Of a DNA stretch of 5,065 nt, positions 1 through 5,065 are shown in pieces (position 1 is the first letter of the stretch; every line of letters begins with the position of its first letter). The position numbers and the translations under genes are program-made. The DNA comes from Candidatus Nomurabacteria bacterium (GTDB lineage: Bacteria; Patescibacteriota; Minisyncoccia; Phycocordibacterales; UBA9973), in contig CALRFE010000030.1 in NCBI GenBank assembly GCA_943356425.1, forward strand, positions 2,841 to 7,905, in the 5' to 3' direction. A model generated the notes under the pieces. That model was not told where the DNA came from and ran no database searches. It saw only the letters and a program-made list of their open reading frames with translations.

Positions 1-933
1 GACGACTTTTTGTTTTGAAAGCATGAGTGCTCCCGAAGAAAGCGTGAGTGTGGTTACCAGTGGTAATGCTTCCGGAATGACTGAGACTGCGAGCGCGACA
101 GAAAACAGTGCAAGTTCTATAAACGTGATCTGTTCTGTCGGAAAGATAATATGAAGTCCAAACACGATTCCGATCGCAAGAAGGATGATCCAGAGCAACG
201 CTACAGACAGGCGTGCGATTCCTTCTTCAAAAGTGCTCCGTGTTTCGGTTGATTCCATAAGATGTGAGATCGCCCCGAATTCAGTTTTGAGTCCTGTCGC
301 GTAGACGACGGCGATTGCAGAGCCCGATATGACGCTCGTACCCATAAATACGCAATTGTGCGCATCCCGAACAGTCGCATTTTCAATATGTGATACGATG
401 TCTGGATTTTTTTGTGCAGTTTCAGATTCGCCAGTGAGCGTCGATTCATCGACTGAAAAAGCTGTTGCGGAAATGATACGCATATCTGCCAAGATCCGGT
501 CTCCCGATTCGAGCATGACGATATCGCCCGGTACGAGTTCATGCGCAAGAATATCGCGGACGGTGCCATCACGAATTACTCGCGCTGTTTCTTTGACGAC
601 GTCCGCCAAGAGCGATAGTGCTCGCTCTGCGCGATATTCTTGCGCAAAACCAAAAACGCCATTGATCAGGACGAATCCGAGTATCATACTGCCATCGATC
701 ATTTCATTCGAAATATAAGAAATAGCGCTTGCTACCAAGAGCAATAAGAAAAAGGGAGAGACGCACTGGCGGATCGCAATATCGAATGCGGTTACGGATT
801 TTTTAGGAAGCGTGTTCGCTCCGAGTGTTTTGAGTCGTGTTGTCGCCTCACTTTCCGATAGCCCTTTTTCTGTGGTTTCAAGTTTGCGAAGTGTATCTTC
901 TTTTTCCAGTTTTGAAACTTGTTGGCGATCCAT
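1..933 (-). CDS. P-type cation-transporting ATPase, N-terminal part (cut by window edge)
   Basis: ATP-driven ion pump of the inner membrane. Reading leftward from the ATG at 933-931, the frame stays open for 311 codons to base 1. Seen in order: a soluble cation-ATPase N-terminal region (about residues 5-55); a first membrane hairpin (about 56-75 and 79-97) ending in the typical EYRAERAL; the actuator domain with PGD at 135-137 and the dephosphorylation motif TGES at 167-170; a second hairpin (about 231-252 and 273-292) carrying PEALP at 287-291, the ion-site kink of TM4. The phosphorylated DKTGT motif, nucleotide domain and TM5 onward lie beyond the window. The layout matches P2/P3-type pumps (Ca2+, Mg2+, H+ or Na+/K+ classes); PEALP differs from the common PEGLP of Ca2+ pumps, so the ion cannot be assigned. 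The start is fixed by an in-frame stop at 985-987 with no other ATG between. No Shine-Dalgarno sequence precedes it. The gene diverges from the C39 gene. Confidence 0.93.
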   Translation of the reverse strand, partial: MDRQQVSKLEKEDTLRKLETTEKGLSESEATTRLKTLGANTLPKKSVTAFDIAIRQCVSPFFLLLLVASAISYISNEMIDGSMILGFVLINGVFGFAQEYRAERALSLLADVVKETARVIRDGTVRDILAHELVPGDIVMLESGDRILADMRIISATAFSVDESTLTGESETAQKNPDIVSHIENATVRDAHNCVFMGTSVISGSAIAVVYATGLKTEFGAISHLMESTETRSTFEEGIARLSVALLWIILLAIGIVFGLHIIFPTEQITFIELALFSVALAVSVIPEALPLVTTLTLSSGALMLSKQKVV

Positions 934-974
934 ATATGTTGTAATAGTAACATGGAGAAGTTGTGCGGAGAAAC

Positions 975-999
975 TTCCCCTCCTTTAAAAGGAGGGGAA
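975..999. repeat. Perfect 12-bp inverted repeat in the divergent spacer
   Basis: TTCCCCTCCTTT at 975-986 is repeated as its exact reverse complement at 988-999, with a single A at the centre. As RNA or cruciform it could form a hairpin with about 9 to 11 pairs and a small A/T loop. No T-tract follows on either strand, and it lies upstream of two divergent genes, so it is not placed or built as an intrinsic terminator. It could be a dispersed palindromic element of the genome or a regulator site shared by both genes. The sequence alone does not decide between these. Confidence 0.7.
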
Positions 1000-1032
1000 A
1001 CAATATCAATAACAATACTCTCAATTCGAACG

Positions 1033-1062
1033 TTACATAAAGCAGTCGCATAATGGTATAAT
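1033..1062 (+). promoter_or_regulatory. Extended -10 promoter of the C39 gene, near-leaderless
   Basis: A perfect TATAAT at 1057-1062 is preceded by TGG, giving the extended -10 form TGnTATAAT. Only a weak -35 candidate is visible (TTACAT, 1033-1038, 18-base spacer), as is usual for extended -10 promoters. The ATG begins 9 bases after the hexamer, so transcription would start at about 1068-1070 and the mRNA leader would be only 2 to 4 bases long. Confidence 0.65.
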
Positions 1063-1071
1063 TTTCACTTC

Positions 1072-2097
1072 ATGATATATAACTTTCATCATCACTTCGT
1101 ACTTAGCATAATAGTTGCTCTTTTTGTTTGCGCTCAACCGTTCCATGCACATGCTCAAACGACGCTCTGCGACAATGGTATTCGCCTTGATGTCTGGTAC
1201 GGACAAGAACGAAATAGTGAAGTCCGCAAAGTACAGGCATTTCTCCGTGATAAAGGATATTACGGATATGTACCGACGGGCAATTTTTATGATAAGACAA
1301 AAATGGCGGTGCTGACCTATCAATTTATACGCGGTCTGTATCCGACCGGTACTGTCGGAGAGATCACTCGTCGTGCGATGAATGCCGAACTCTGTCCGCA
1401 AGTTGTCTCGAGCGGAGGAACAGAAGCATCAGCAAAAGAAAAATTTATATCTTCGCAAGATCCTGTGAATATGGCCAAAAAAGTCGATCTCGCGGTTCCG
1501 CTCATCGAACAGATCTATCCGCTTTCATGCGAGGCGGCGAGCCTGCAGATGGCGCTCGCATACAAAGGCGTGCATCTCTCGCAAGATCTTTTGATCAATG
1601 CGATGGGTAAGGCGCTTCCGCTTAAGAAGAAAAAATCGGGTAGCACTTTCGTCTGGGGAGATCCGGATATTGGATTTGTCGGAGATATCAAAGGATATGT
1701 TTGGAATTCTCTTTCGGGAGATATTACTGAGGCAACTGGTTGGGGAGTGAACAATGGACCTGTTGCACGTGTCGCTTCGCAATATCGGAACGGAAGTATC
1801 GCAAAGGATAATGCGACAACCGAAGATATCGAGAATGCGCTCGACAATGGCAACCCGGTTATTTTTTGGCATGTCCGCGATGAATTTGCGAGTGCGAGCA
1901 TGACGTACAAGACTTCTGACGGTAAAGACGTTTCTTTGTTTCCAGATCACGTCTCATTGGTCACCGGTTATTATAGAGGGGCGCTCACTACTACCTATGT
2001 GATCACTGACCCGAAATATGGAAAATTTGAGATAGACCAAGCCACCCTCATGCGTTGGTGGGGCAAATATCACAACGACATGGTTATTGTTTCCTAG
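1072..2097 (+). CDS. Exported peptidoglycan-binding protein with C39-like cysteine peptidase domain
   Basis: Probable cell-envelope protein of 341 residues. Residues 1-28 form a signal peptide: a hydrophobic stretch at about 9-20, then AHA (26-28) as a likely signal peptidase I site. Residues about 45-107 resemble the PG_binding_1 fold (the EVRKVQAFLRDKGY and PTGTVGEITRRAMN pieces). After a Ser/Ala/Lys linker, residues 138-341 resemble Peptidase_C39_2. Q147 six residues before C153 (SCEAASLQMAL) gives the oxyanion-hole/nucleophile pattern; H293 in DHVSLVTGYY and D313 in ITDPKYG complete a papain-like triad. C33 and C108 flank the binding domain and could form a disulfide. The likely role is anchoring to the wall and cutting a peptide or cell-wall cross-link; the substrate is unknown. 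No ABC exporter lies nearby, so a bacteriocin-leader peptidase role is not supported. The start is fixed by an in-frame TAA at 1051-1053 with no other start codon between. The gene ends in TAG. Confidence 0.9.
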   Translation: MIYNFHHHFVLSIIVALFVCAQPFHAHAQTTLCDNGIRLDVWYGQERNSEVRKVQAFLRDKGYYGYVPTGNFYDKTKMAVLTYQFIRGLYPTGTVGEITRRAMNAELCPQVVSSGGTEASAKEKFISSQDPVNMAKKVDLAVPLIEQIYPLSCEAASLQMALAYKGVHLSQDLLINAMGKALPLKKKKSGSTFVWGDPDIGFVGDIKGYVWNSLSGDITEATGWGVNNGPVARVASQYRNGSIAKDNATTEDIENALDNGNPVIFWHVRDEFASASMTYKTSDGKDVSLFPDHVSLVTGYYRGALTTTYVITDPKYGKFEIDQATLMRWWGKYHNDMVIVS

Positions 2098-2102
2098 CAA
2101 TG

Positions 2103-2130
2103 TTGGCAAGAAAAATGAGAGTGGTAAAAT
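2103..2130 (+). promoter_or_regulatory. Promoter of the dehydrogenase gene
   Basis: TTGGCA (2103-2108) and TAAAAT (2125-2130) each match the sigma-70 consensus at five of six positions. They are separated by 16 bases, and TGG before the -10 gives the extended form. Transcription would start at about 2137, leaving a leader of about 45 bases before the ATG at 2182. The -35 begins six bases after the stop codon of the C39 gene, so the dehydrogenase probably has its own promoter even if some read-through occurs, since no terminator is visible in this spacer. Confidence 0.6.
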
Positions 2131-2152
2131 GGCTAGTATTGTTTTTACGATC

Positions 2153-2177
2153 AAATTATTAATTTAGTATCAGATAC
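2153..2177. promoter_or_regulatory. Two adjacent small palindromes in the dehydrogenase leader
   Basis: AAATTA-T-TAATTT (2153-2165) and GTATC-A-GATAC (2167-2177) are both perfect palindromes with a one-base centre, one base apart, ending four bases before the start codon. They lie downstream of the proposed promoter, in a position where a bound repressor could block transcription or where the RNA could fold near the start. Short AT-rich palindromes arise by chance, so a regulatory role is only a suggestion. Confidence 0.3.
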
Positions 2178-2181
2178 TTTT

Positions 2182-3414
2182 ATGCAAAATCCATTTGAGA
2201 ACGCAATGCAACAGTTGAAGCGCGCAAACGCCGTCAAAGCTTTTCCATCAGAATTTTTAGCACAACTTGAACATCCGAACCGCGAAATCCATATTTCTAT
2301 TCCAGTAAAGATGGACGACGGAAGTTTGAAAGTCTTTGAAGGCTATCGTGTTGAGCACAACAATGCACGCGGTCCATACAAAGGCGGTATTCGCTATCAC
2401 CAAGATACTGATATCAACGAAGTGAAAGCGTTGGCATTTTGGATGGCGCTCAAATGCGCAGTTGCAAATATTCCGATGGGCGGGGGTAAAGGCGGCGTGA
2501 CCGTTGATCCAAAAAAACTTTCAAAGGGCGAACTCGAACGACTCTCTCGTGGCTGGGCGCGCGGCATGGCAGATGTACTTGGTCCGAAAAAAGATGTGCC
2601 TGCGCCTGATGTGAACACGACGCCTGAAATTATGGCGTGGATGAACGATGAATTTATGAAAATTTCAGGCGAGAAAACGCTTGCGACATTTACGGGTAAG
2701 CCACTTGATGTTGGTGGATCAGAAGGACGCGGACCGGCGACCGGACTTGGTGGATTTTATGTGTTTGATATTTTGCGACAAAAACATAATTTGCCGGAAA
2801 GTTGCACAGTGGTGATCCAGGGATTCGGAAACGTTGGCGGAAACGCGGCGGAGATCTTTTCTGAGCACGGACATAAGATCATTGCGCTCTCAGATTCCAA
2901 AGGCGCGATCGTGAAAAACGATGGTTTTGATATCAAAGCGGTCAATGAATTTAAAAAAGCAAATGGTCAGATCGAAGGCTTTCCGGGATCACGGACGATC
3001 ACGAATGCCGAACTACTCGAGCTTCCTTGTGATGTGCTCATTCCTGCTGCGCTTGAAAATCAGATCACGTTTGATAATGCACCGCAGATCAAAGCAAAAT
3101 TCATTCTTGAACTTGCCAATGGTCCGATTACGCCTGAGGCTGATGAAATTCTCTATGATCGCGGCATTCCTGTCGTGCCGGACATTCTTGCAAACTCAGG
3201 TGGTGTGACTGTTTCGACGTTTGAATGGGAACAGAATTTGAAAGGGGAACACTGGAGCGAAGTGGACGTATTTACAAAATTGAAAAAAATCTTGGACGAA
3301 GAATCTACAATCATCTATGAAAAATCAGTAGCGCTCAAGACCGATATCCGTCGTGCTGCGTTTATTGTGGCGCTTGAAAGAATCGCGGAGGCGATGAACT
3401 ATAAAGTAAATTAA
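2182..3414 (+). CDS. gdhA: Glu/Leu/Phe/Val dehydrogenase family protein, probably glutamate dehydrogenase
   Basis: Cytoplasmic enzyme that interconverts glutamate and 2-oxoglutarate plus ammonia using NAD(P). The 410-residue length is normal for the hexameric family. The N-terminal dimerisation and substrate domain carries GPYKGGIRYH (64-73), K91 in ALKCA, the catalytic lysine K103 in PMGGGKGG, and the catalytic D143 in PAPDVNTTPE. The Rossmann domain carries GFGNVGG (214-220) with D238 near the end of the second strand, where an acidic residue would favour NAD, although cofactor choice is not certain. Later family motifs are PAALENQIT (288-296), ELANGPITPEAD (310-321) and PDILANSGGVTVSTFEW (333-349). 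The substrate could be another amino acid, but the overall pattern is closest to glutamate dehydrogenase. The start matches the usual family N-terminus (NPFENAMQQL), and an in-frame stop lies at 2134-2136. No Shine-Dalgarno sequence is present. A hairpin terminator follows. In a reduced genome the enzyme would link amino-acid catabolism with nitrogen balance; that is inference. Confidence 0.96.
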   Translation: MQNPFENAMQQLKRANAVKAFPSEFLAQLEHPNREIHISIPVKMDDGSLKVFEGYRVEHNNARGPYKGGIRYHQDTDINEVKALAFWMALKCAVANIPMGGGKGGVTVDPKKLSKGELERLSRGWARGMADVLGPKKDVPAPDVNTTPEIMAWMNDEFMKISGEKTLATFTGKPLDVGGSEGRGPATGLGGFYVFDILRQKHNLPESCTVVIQGFGNVGGNAAEIFSEHGHKIIALSDSKGAIVKNDGFDIKAVNEFKKANGQIEGFPGSRTITNAELLELPCDVLIPAALENQITFDNAPQIKAKFILELANGPITPEADEILYDRGIPVVPDILANSGGVTVSTFEWEQNLKGEHWSEVDVFTKLKKILDEESTIIYEKSVALKTDIRRAAFIVALERIAEAMNYKVN

Positions 3415-3439
3415 AGAGCAAAGAGAAGAGAGAAAAGAT

Positions 3440-3492
3440 ATACAAAATGAAGCGCGACCGTAGGCCGCGCTTCATTTTGTGTTGGTGTTTTT
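3440..3492 (+). terminator. Strong intrinsic terminator after the dehydrogenase gene, possibly bidirectional
   Basis: ACAAAATGAAGCGCG (3442-3456) pairs perfectly over 15 bases with 3466-3480; two more G-C pairs can form inside after one mismatch, leaving a GTA loop. The 3' arm contains ATTTT and is followed by a T-rich tail ending in TTTTT at 3488-3492. The A-rich 5' arm mirrors this on the other strand, so it could stop transcription from both sides. It starts about 25 bases after the stop codon. Confidence 0.85.
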
Positions 3493-3493
3493 A

Positions 3494-3526
3494 AGCTAAA
3501 ACCTAACAGCTAAAACCTGTAACCTT
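3494..3526 (+). repeat. 14-base-period repeat, copy 1
   Basis: Two tandem 14-base units, AGCTAAAACCTAAC (3494-3507) and AGCTAAAACCTGTA (3508-3521), are followed by a partial third beginning ACCTTA. A similar array lies at 4060-4093. This copy sits between the dehydrogenase terminator and the -35 box of the next gene. Confidence 0.65.
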
Positions 3527-3533
3527 ATTTTTC

Positions 3534-3561
3534 TTGACATTTCTCAAAACTCATGTATAAT
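3534..3561 (+). promoter_or_regulatory. Consensus sigma-70-type promoter of the small gene
   Basis: Perfect TTGACA (3534-3539) and perfect TATAAT (3556-3561) are separated by 16 bases. The predicted start of transcription is about 3568, giving a leader of about 25 bases to the ATG at 3593. This is the best promoter in the window and suggests constitutive, strong expression. Confidence 0.85.
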
Positions 3562-3592
3562 GCATTTGAACAATTAAACAAAATTTCCACCC

Positions 3593-3961
3593 ATGAACAA
3601 AAAAATTCTTTTAATGATTACCGATGATTCAATGTTTAAGGAAGTATACGGTCTAGTACCGCAATTTCTTGAAGTTGAAGTTAAACATGCAAATTGCGGG
3701 ACAGCACGGGCAATCCTCGAAGCTTGTGCTCCTTATGGAAAAGTTTGTGTGATTATTGATGGATTTACCACAGATGTTGATAAAAGAACGCGCATCGCAA
3801 AGTGCTATGCCTCTTTAACAGAGTCCACCAATTTTCTTGATGAAAGAAAGACAAAAATCCTTCTGCTCACGAATGAACCATCTTTATTCCCGGAAGTAAA
3901 AGATGAACACCTGTATGCGAATATCCATGCTGGAAATTTTGCTGAAGTGCTCAGTTCTTAA
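3593..3961 (+). CDS. Small protein of unknown function, possibly a degenerate receiver-like domain
   Basis: I do not recognise this 122-residue protein with confidence. No signal peptide or membrane segment is visible. The pattern resembles a CheY-like alternating fold: strand 1 KKILLMIT followed by an acidic pair D11-D12, a hydrophobic strand VCVIID ending in D56 where a phosphate-accepting aspartate would sit, and strand KILLLT ending in T93 where the conserved Thr/Ser is expected. The conserved lysine before strand-5 KP is not evident (region NIHAGNF, 110-116), so phosphorylation is doubtful. The length is right for a stand-alone receiver. The start is fixed by an in-frame TAA at 3575-3577. 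The gene stands alone, with a consensus promoter before it and an intrinsic terminator after it, and no histidine kinase nearby. Its G+C is about 38% (hand count over 3601-3960), below sampled stretches of the flanking genes (about 48-60%). The coding call is firm; the fold is a tentative inference. Confidence 0.85.
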   Translation: MNKKILLMITDDSMFKEVYGLVPQFLEVEVKHANCGTARAILEACAPYGKVCVIIDGFTTDVDKRTRIAKCYASLTESTNFLDERKTKILLLTNEPSLFPEVKDEHLYANIHAGNFAEVLSS

Positions 3962-3988
3962 AAATGTTTTAACCAATCTAACTCAACG

Positions 3989-4023
3989 AGCCGTTCAATT
4001 CATTTTGAGCGGCTTTTTGTTTT
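3989..4023 (+). terminator. Intrinsic terminator after the small gene
   Basis: AGCCGTTCAA (3989-3998) pairs with TTGAGCGGCT (4005-4014) over ten bases with one G-U wobble and a six-base loop, and is followed directly by a T-tract (TTTTTGTTTT, counting from 4014). It lies 27 bases after the stop codon, in classical form for factor-independent termination. Confidence 0.9.
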
Positions 4024-4032
4024 CTCGTTGTC

Positions 4033-4041
4033 TGCTATACT
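4033..4041 (+). promoter_or_regulatory. Extended -10 element upstream of the VirD4/HerA-like gene
   Basis: TGCTATACT contains TATACT (4036-4041, five of six matches) with the TGn extension. No convincing -35 box is found at the usual distance. Transcription would start at about 4048, giving a leader of about 50 bases that includes the second 14-base-period repeat. The hexamer overlaps a small palindrome, TATAC-T-GTATA (4036-4046). Confidence 0.5.
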
Positions 4042-4059
4042 GTATATGTATTGGTATTT

Positions 4060-4093
4060 TCCTAGAACCTGACACCTAAAACCTGTCACCTAA
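4060..4093 (+). repeat. 14-base-period repeat, copy 2
   Basis: Units TCCTAGAACCTGAC (4060-4073) and ACCTAAAACCTGTC (4074-4087) are followed by a partial third, ACCTAA. Aligned without gaps with the array at 3494, about 32 of 39 positions agree. It ends five bases before the ATG of the following gene and would be part of its mRNA leader. Confidence 0.65.
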
Positions 4094-4098
4094 TTTTC

Positions 4099-5065
4099 AT
4101 GGCTCGTCAAAATCGCATCCAAATAATCAAATACGCGCCACCACCGCCCGAACTTCCGCAATACGGCACACTTGATCCGAACGAAGTTTCATTCATCGGC
4201 CGGACTAACTATGTTGCTGCGCTCGAAGAAAAGAAATTCATTTTTGGAATCAAACGTGTCGATCGCCGTCGCCATCTGTATATCATTGGAAAATCCGGTG
4301 TTGGAAAATCAAAACTTCAAGAACTCATGGTGCGCCAAGATGTCGCGCAAGGTTGCGGTGTTTGTGTGATCGATCCTCACGGTGAGTTCATCGATGATAT
4401 TTTGGAGTTCATCCCCGAAAACCGCATCGAAGATGTTTGTATTATTGACCCGTCAGATTTCGAGTTTCCGTCATCCTTTAATCCTCTTGCAAATGTCGAT
4501 CCGACTTTTAAACACCAATTGACGCAAGGATTGATCGAGGTCTTAAAAAAGCAATTCGGCGCAAACTGGACGCCACGTCTTGAACACGTCTTTCGCTTTA
4601 CCGTTCTCGCATTGCTCGATTATCCGCATGCGACGATGCGCGGGATGATCTCGATGCTCACTGATCGTAACTATCGTCAAAAAGTCGTCGAGTATATCGA
4701 AGATGACATGGTCAAACGCTTCTGGGCGATCGAATTCGCGGACTGGTCTGAAAAATTTGATACGGACGCGATCATCCCGCTCGTCAACAAACTCGGACAA
4801 TTTTTGTCTGATCCGATGCTCCGCAATATTTTCGGACAAAAAGAGAACAAGATCGACATTGAAAAATTAATGAACGATCAGAAAATTATTCTTATCAACC
4901 TTTCGAAAGGAAAGATCGGCGAAGAAAACTCCTCGTTTTTCGGTTCGATGTTTTTGACCAAGATCAAACAGGCGGGAATGGCGCGCGCAAAACTTGATCA
5001 CAAGGATCGCCATGATTTTTACTTATACGTAGACGAGTTCCAAAACGTCGTGACGGATACATTTG
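4099..5065 (+). CDS. VirD4/TraG/HerA-like DNA-translocation ATPase, N-terminal part (cut by window edge)
   Basis: The frame is open from the ATG at 4099 through 322 codons to the right edge. Seen: Walker A GKSGVGKS (64-71), the IDPHGE motif (91-96) typical of HerA/VirD4-type ATPases, FNPL (127-130), the WTPRLEH block (157-163) found in conjugative-transfer-family ATPases, INLSKGKIGEENSSFFGS (266-283), and a Walker B-like strand FYLYVDEFQN (307-316) with D312-E313. Sensor motifs and the C-terminal TraM-recognition region lie outside the window. Such proteins are ring-forming motors that couple ATP hydrolysis to DNA movement at the membrane, but no obvious transmembrane segment is present in these 322 residues, so this is a soluble type. 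No relaxase or type IV secretion subunit is seen nearby, though the downstream context is missing. A role in DNA transfer, uptake or segregation is inferred from the family. The start is fixed by an in-frame TAG at 4063-4065. No Shine-Dalgarno sequence is present. Confidence 0.93.
   Translation, partial: MARQNRIQIIKYAPPPPELPQYGTLDPNEVSFIGRTNYVAALEEKKFIFGIKRVDRRRHLYIIGKSGVGKSKLQELMVRQDVAQGCGVCVIDPHGEFIDDILEFIPENRIEDVCIIDPSDFEFPSSFNPLANVDPTFKHQLTQGLIEVLKKQFGANWTPRLEHVFRFTVLALLDYPHATMRGMISMLTDRNYRQKVVEYIEDDMVKRFWAIEFADWSEKFDTDAIIPLVNKLGQFLSDPMLRNIFGQKENKIDIEKLMNDQKIILINLSKGKIGEENSSFFGSMFLTKIKQAGMARAKLDHKDRHDFYLYVDEFQNVVTDTF

Noticed and set aside
201..718. Open frames on both strands (a 123-codon minus frame and a 129-codon plus frame) inside the P-type ATPase gene
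   Set aside because: They lie in other frames or on the opposite strand of a gene with clear P-type ATPase motifs, and their translations show low-complexity Ser/Arg-rich text with no domain pattern.
975..999. Intrinsic terminator reading of the palindrome
   Set aside because: No T-tract follows on either strand, and both flanking genes read away from it.
1033..1950. Several overlapping open frames across the C39 gene, including minus-strand frames of 122, 131 and 141 codons
   Set aside because: The 1072-2097 frame has a signal peptide, domain motifs, promoter and forced start; the others have none of these and are shadows.
4038..4056. Possible LexA (SOS) box
   Set aside because: The left half TACTGTATAT matches the enterobacterial consensus, but the right half lacks the required CAG; the LexA consensus of this lineage is also unknown.
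3494..4093. CRISPR-like or transposon-end reading of the 14-base-period arrays
   Set aside because: The units are directly tandem without spacers, too short for CRISPR repeats, in direct rather than inverted orientation, and there is no transposase or cas gene between or beside them.
4543..4839. Minus-strand open frame of 98 codons within the ATPase gene
   Set aside because: It is antisense to a region with recognised conjugative-transfer ATPase motifs, with no promoter or family resemblance of its own.
1..5065. Alternative genetic code with TGA read as an amino acid
   Set aside because: No in-frame TGA is needed in any of the five genes, and all motifs read correctly in the standard bacterial code; no TGA stop is seen, but three stops are too few to judge.

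Overview
The window holds five protein genes, two of them cut by the window edges, separated by short spacers of 84 to 178 bases. No RNA gene, insertion sequence or CRISPR array is visible, and no stretch longer than about 180 bases lacks a gene. The gene set and architecture fit a compact bacterial genome, most likely of the Candidate Phyla Radiation (Patescibacteria, for example a parcubacterial lineage). The reasons are a secreted peptidoglycan-binding/C39 protein, a chromosomal-looking VirD4/HerA-type ATPase with no conjugation neighbours visible, single-gene transcription units and no Shine-Dalgarno sequence before any start. This placement is inference. All genes read cleanly in the standard bacterial code, and the three visible stops are TAG, TAA and TAA.

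Layout from left to right: (1) 1-933, minus strand, the N-terminal 311 residues of a P-type cation-transporting ATPase, running off the left edge. (2) 934-1071, a divergent spacer with a perfect 12-bp inverted repeat. (3) 1072-2097, plus strand, an exported protein with a peptidoglycan-binding domain and a C39-like cysteine protease domain. (4) 2182-3414, plus strand, a Glu/Leu/Phe/Val dehydrogenase family protein, most likely glutamate dehydrogenase, followed by a strong hairpin terminator. (5) 3593-3961, plus strand, a 122-residue protein of unknown function that may be a degenerate receiver-like domain. It has a consensus sigma-70-type promoter and its own terminator. (6) 4099-5065, plus strand, the N-terminal 322 residues of a VirD4/TraG/HerA-like DNA-translocation ATPase, running off the right edge.

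The genes do not form an operon or a recognisable single system. Each has its own promoter-like sequence, and terminators separate the last three. The most notable non-coding signals are four. A 14-base-period repeat recurs before the small gene and before the ATPase gene. Extended -10 promoters are repeated across the window. The C39 gene appears to be transcribed with almost no leader. Two adjacent small palindromes lie in the dehydrogenase leader. I found no convincing evidence of an undescribed multi-gene system; the small receiver-like protein is the least explained gene.
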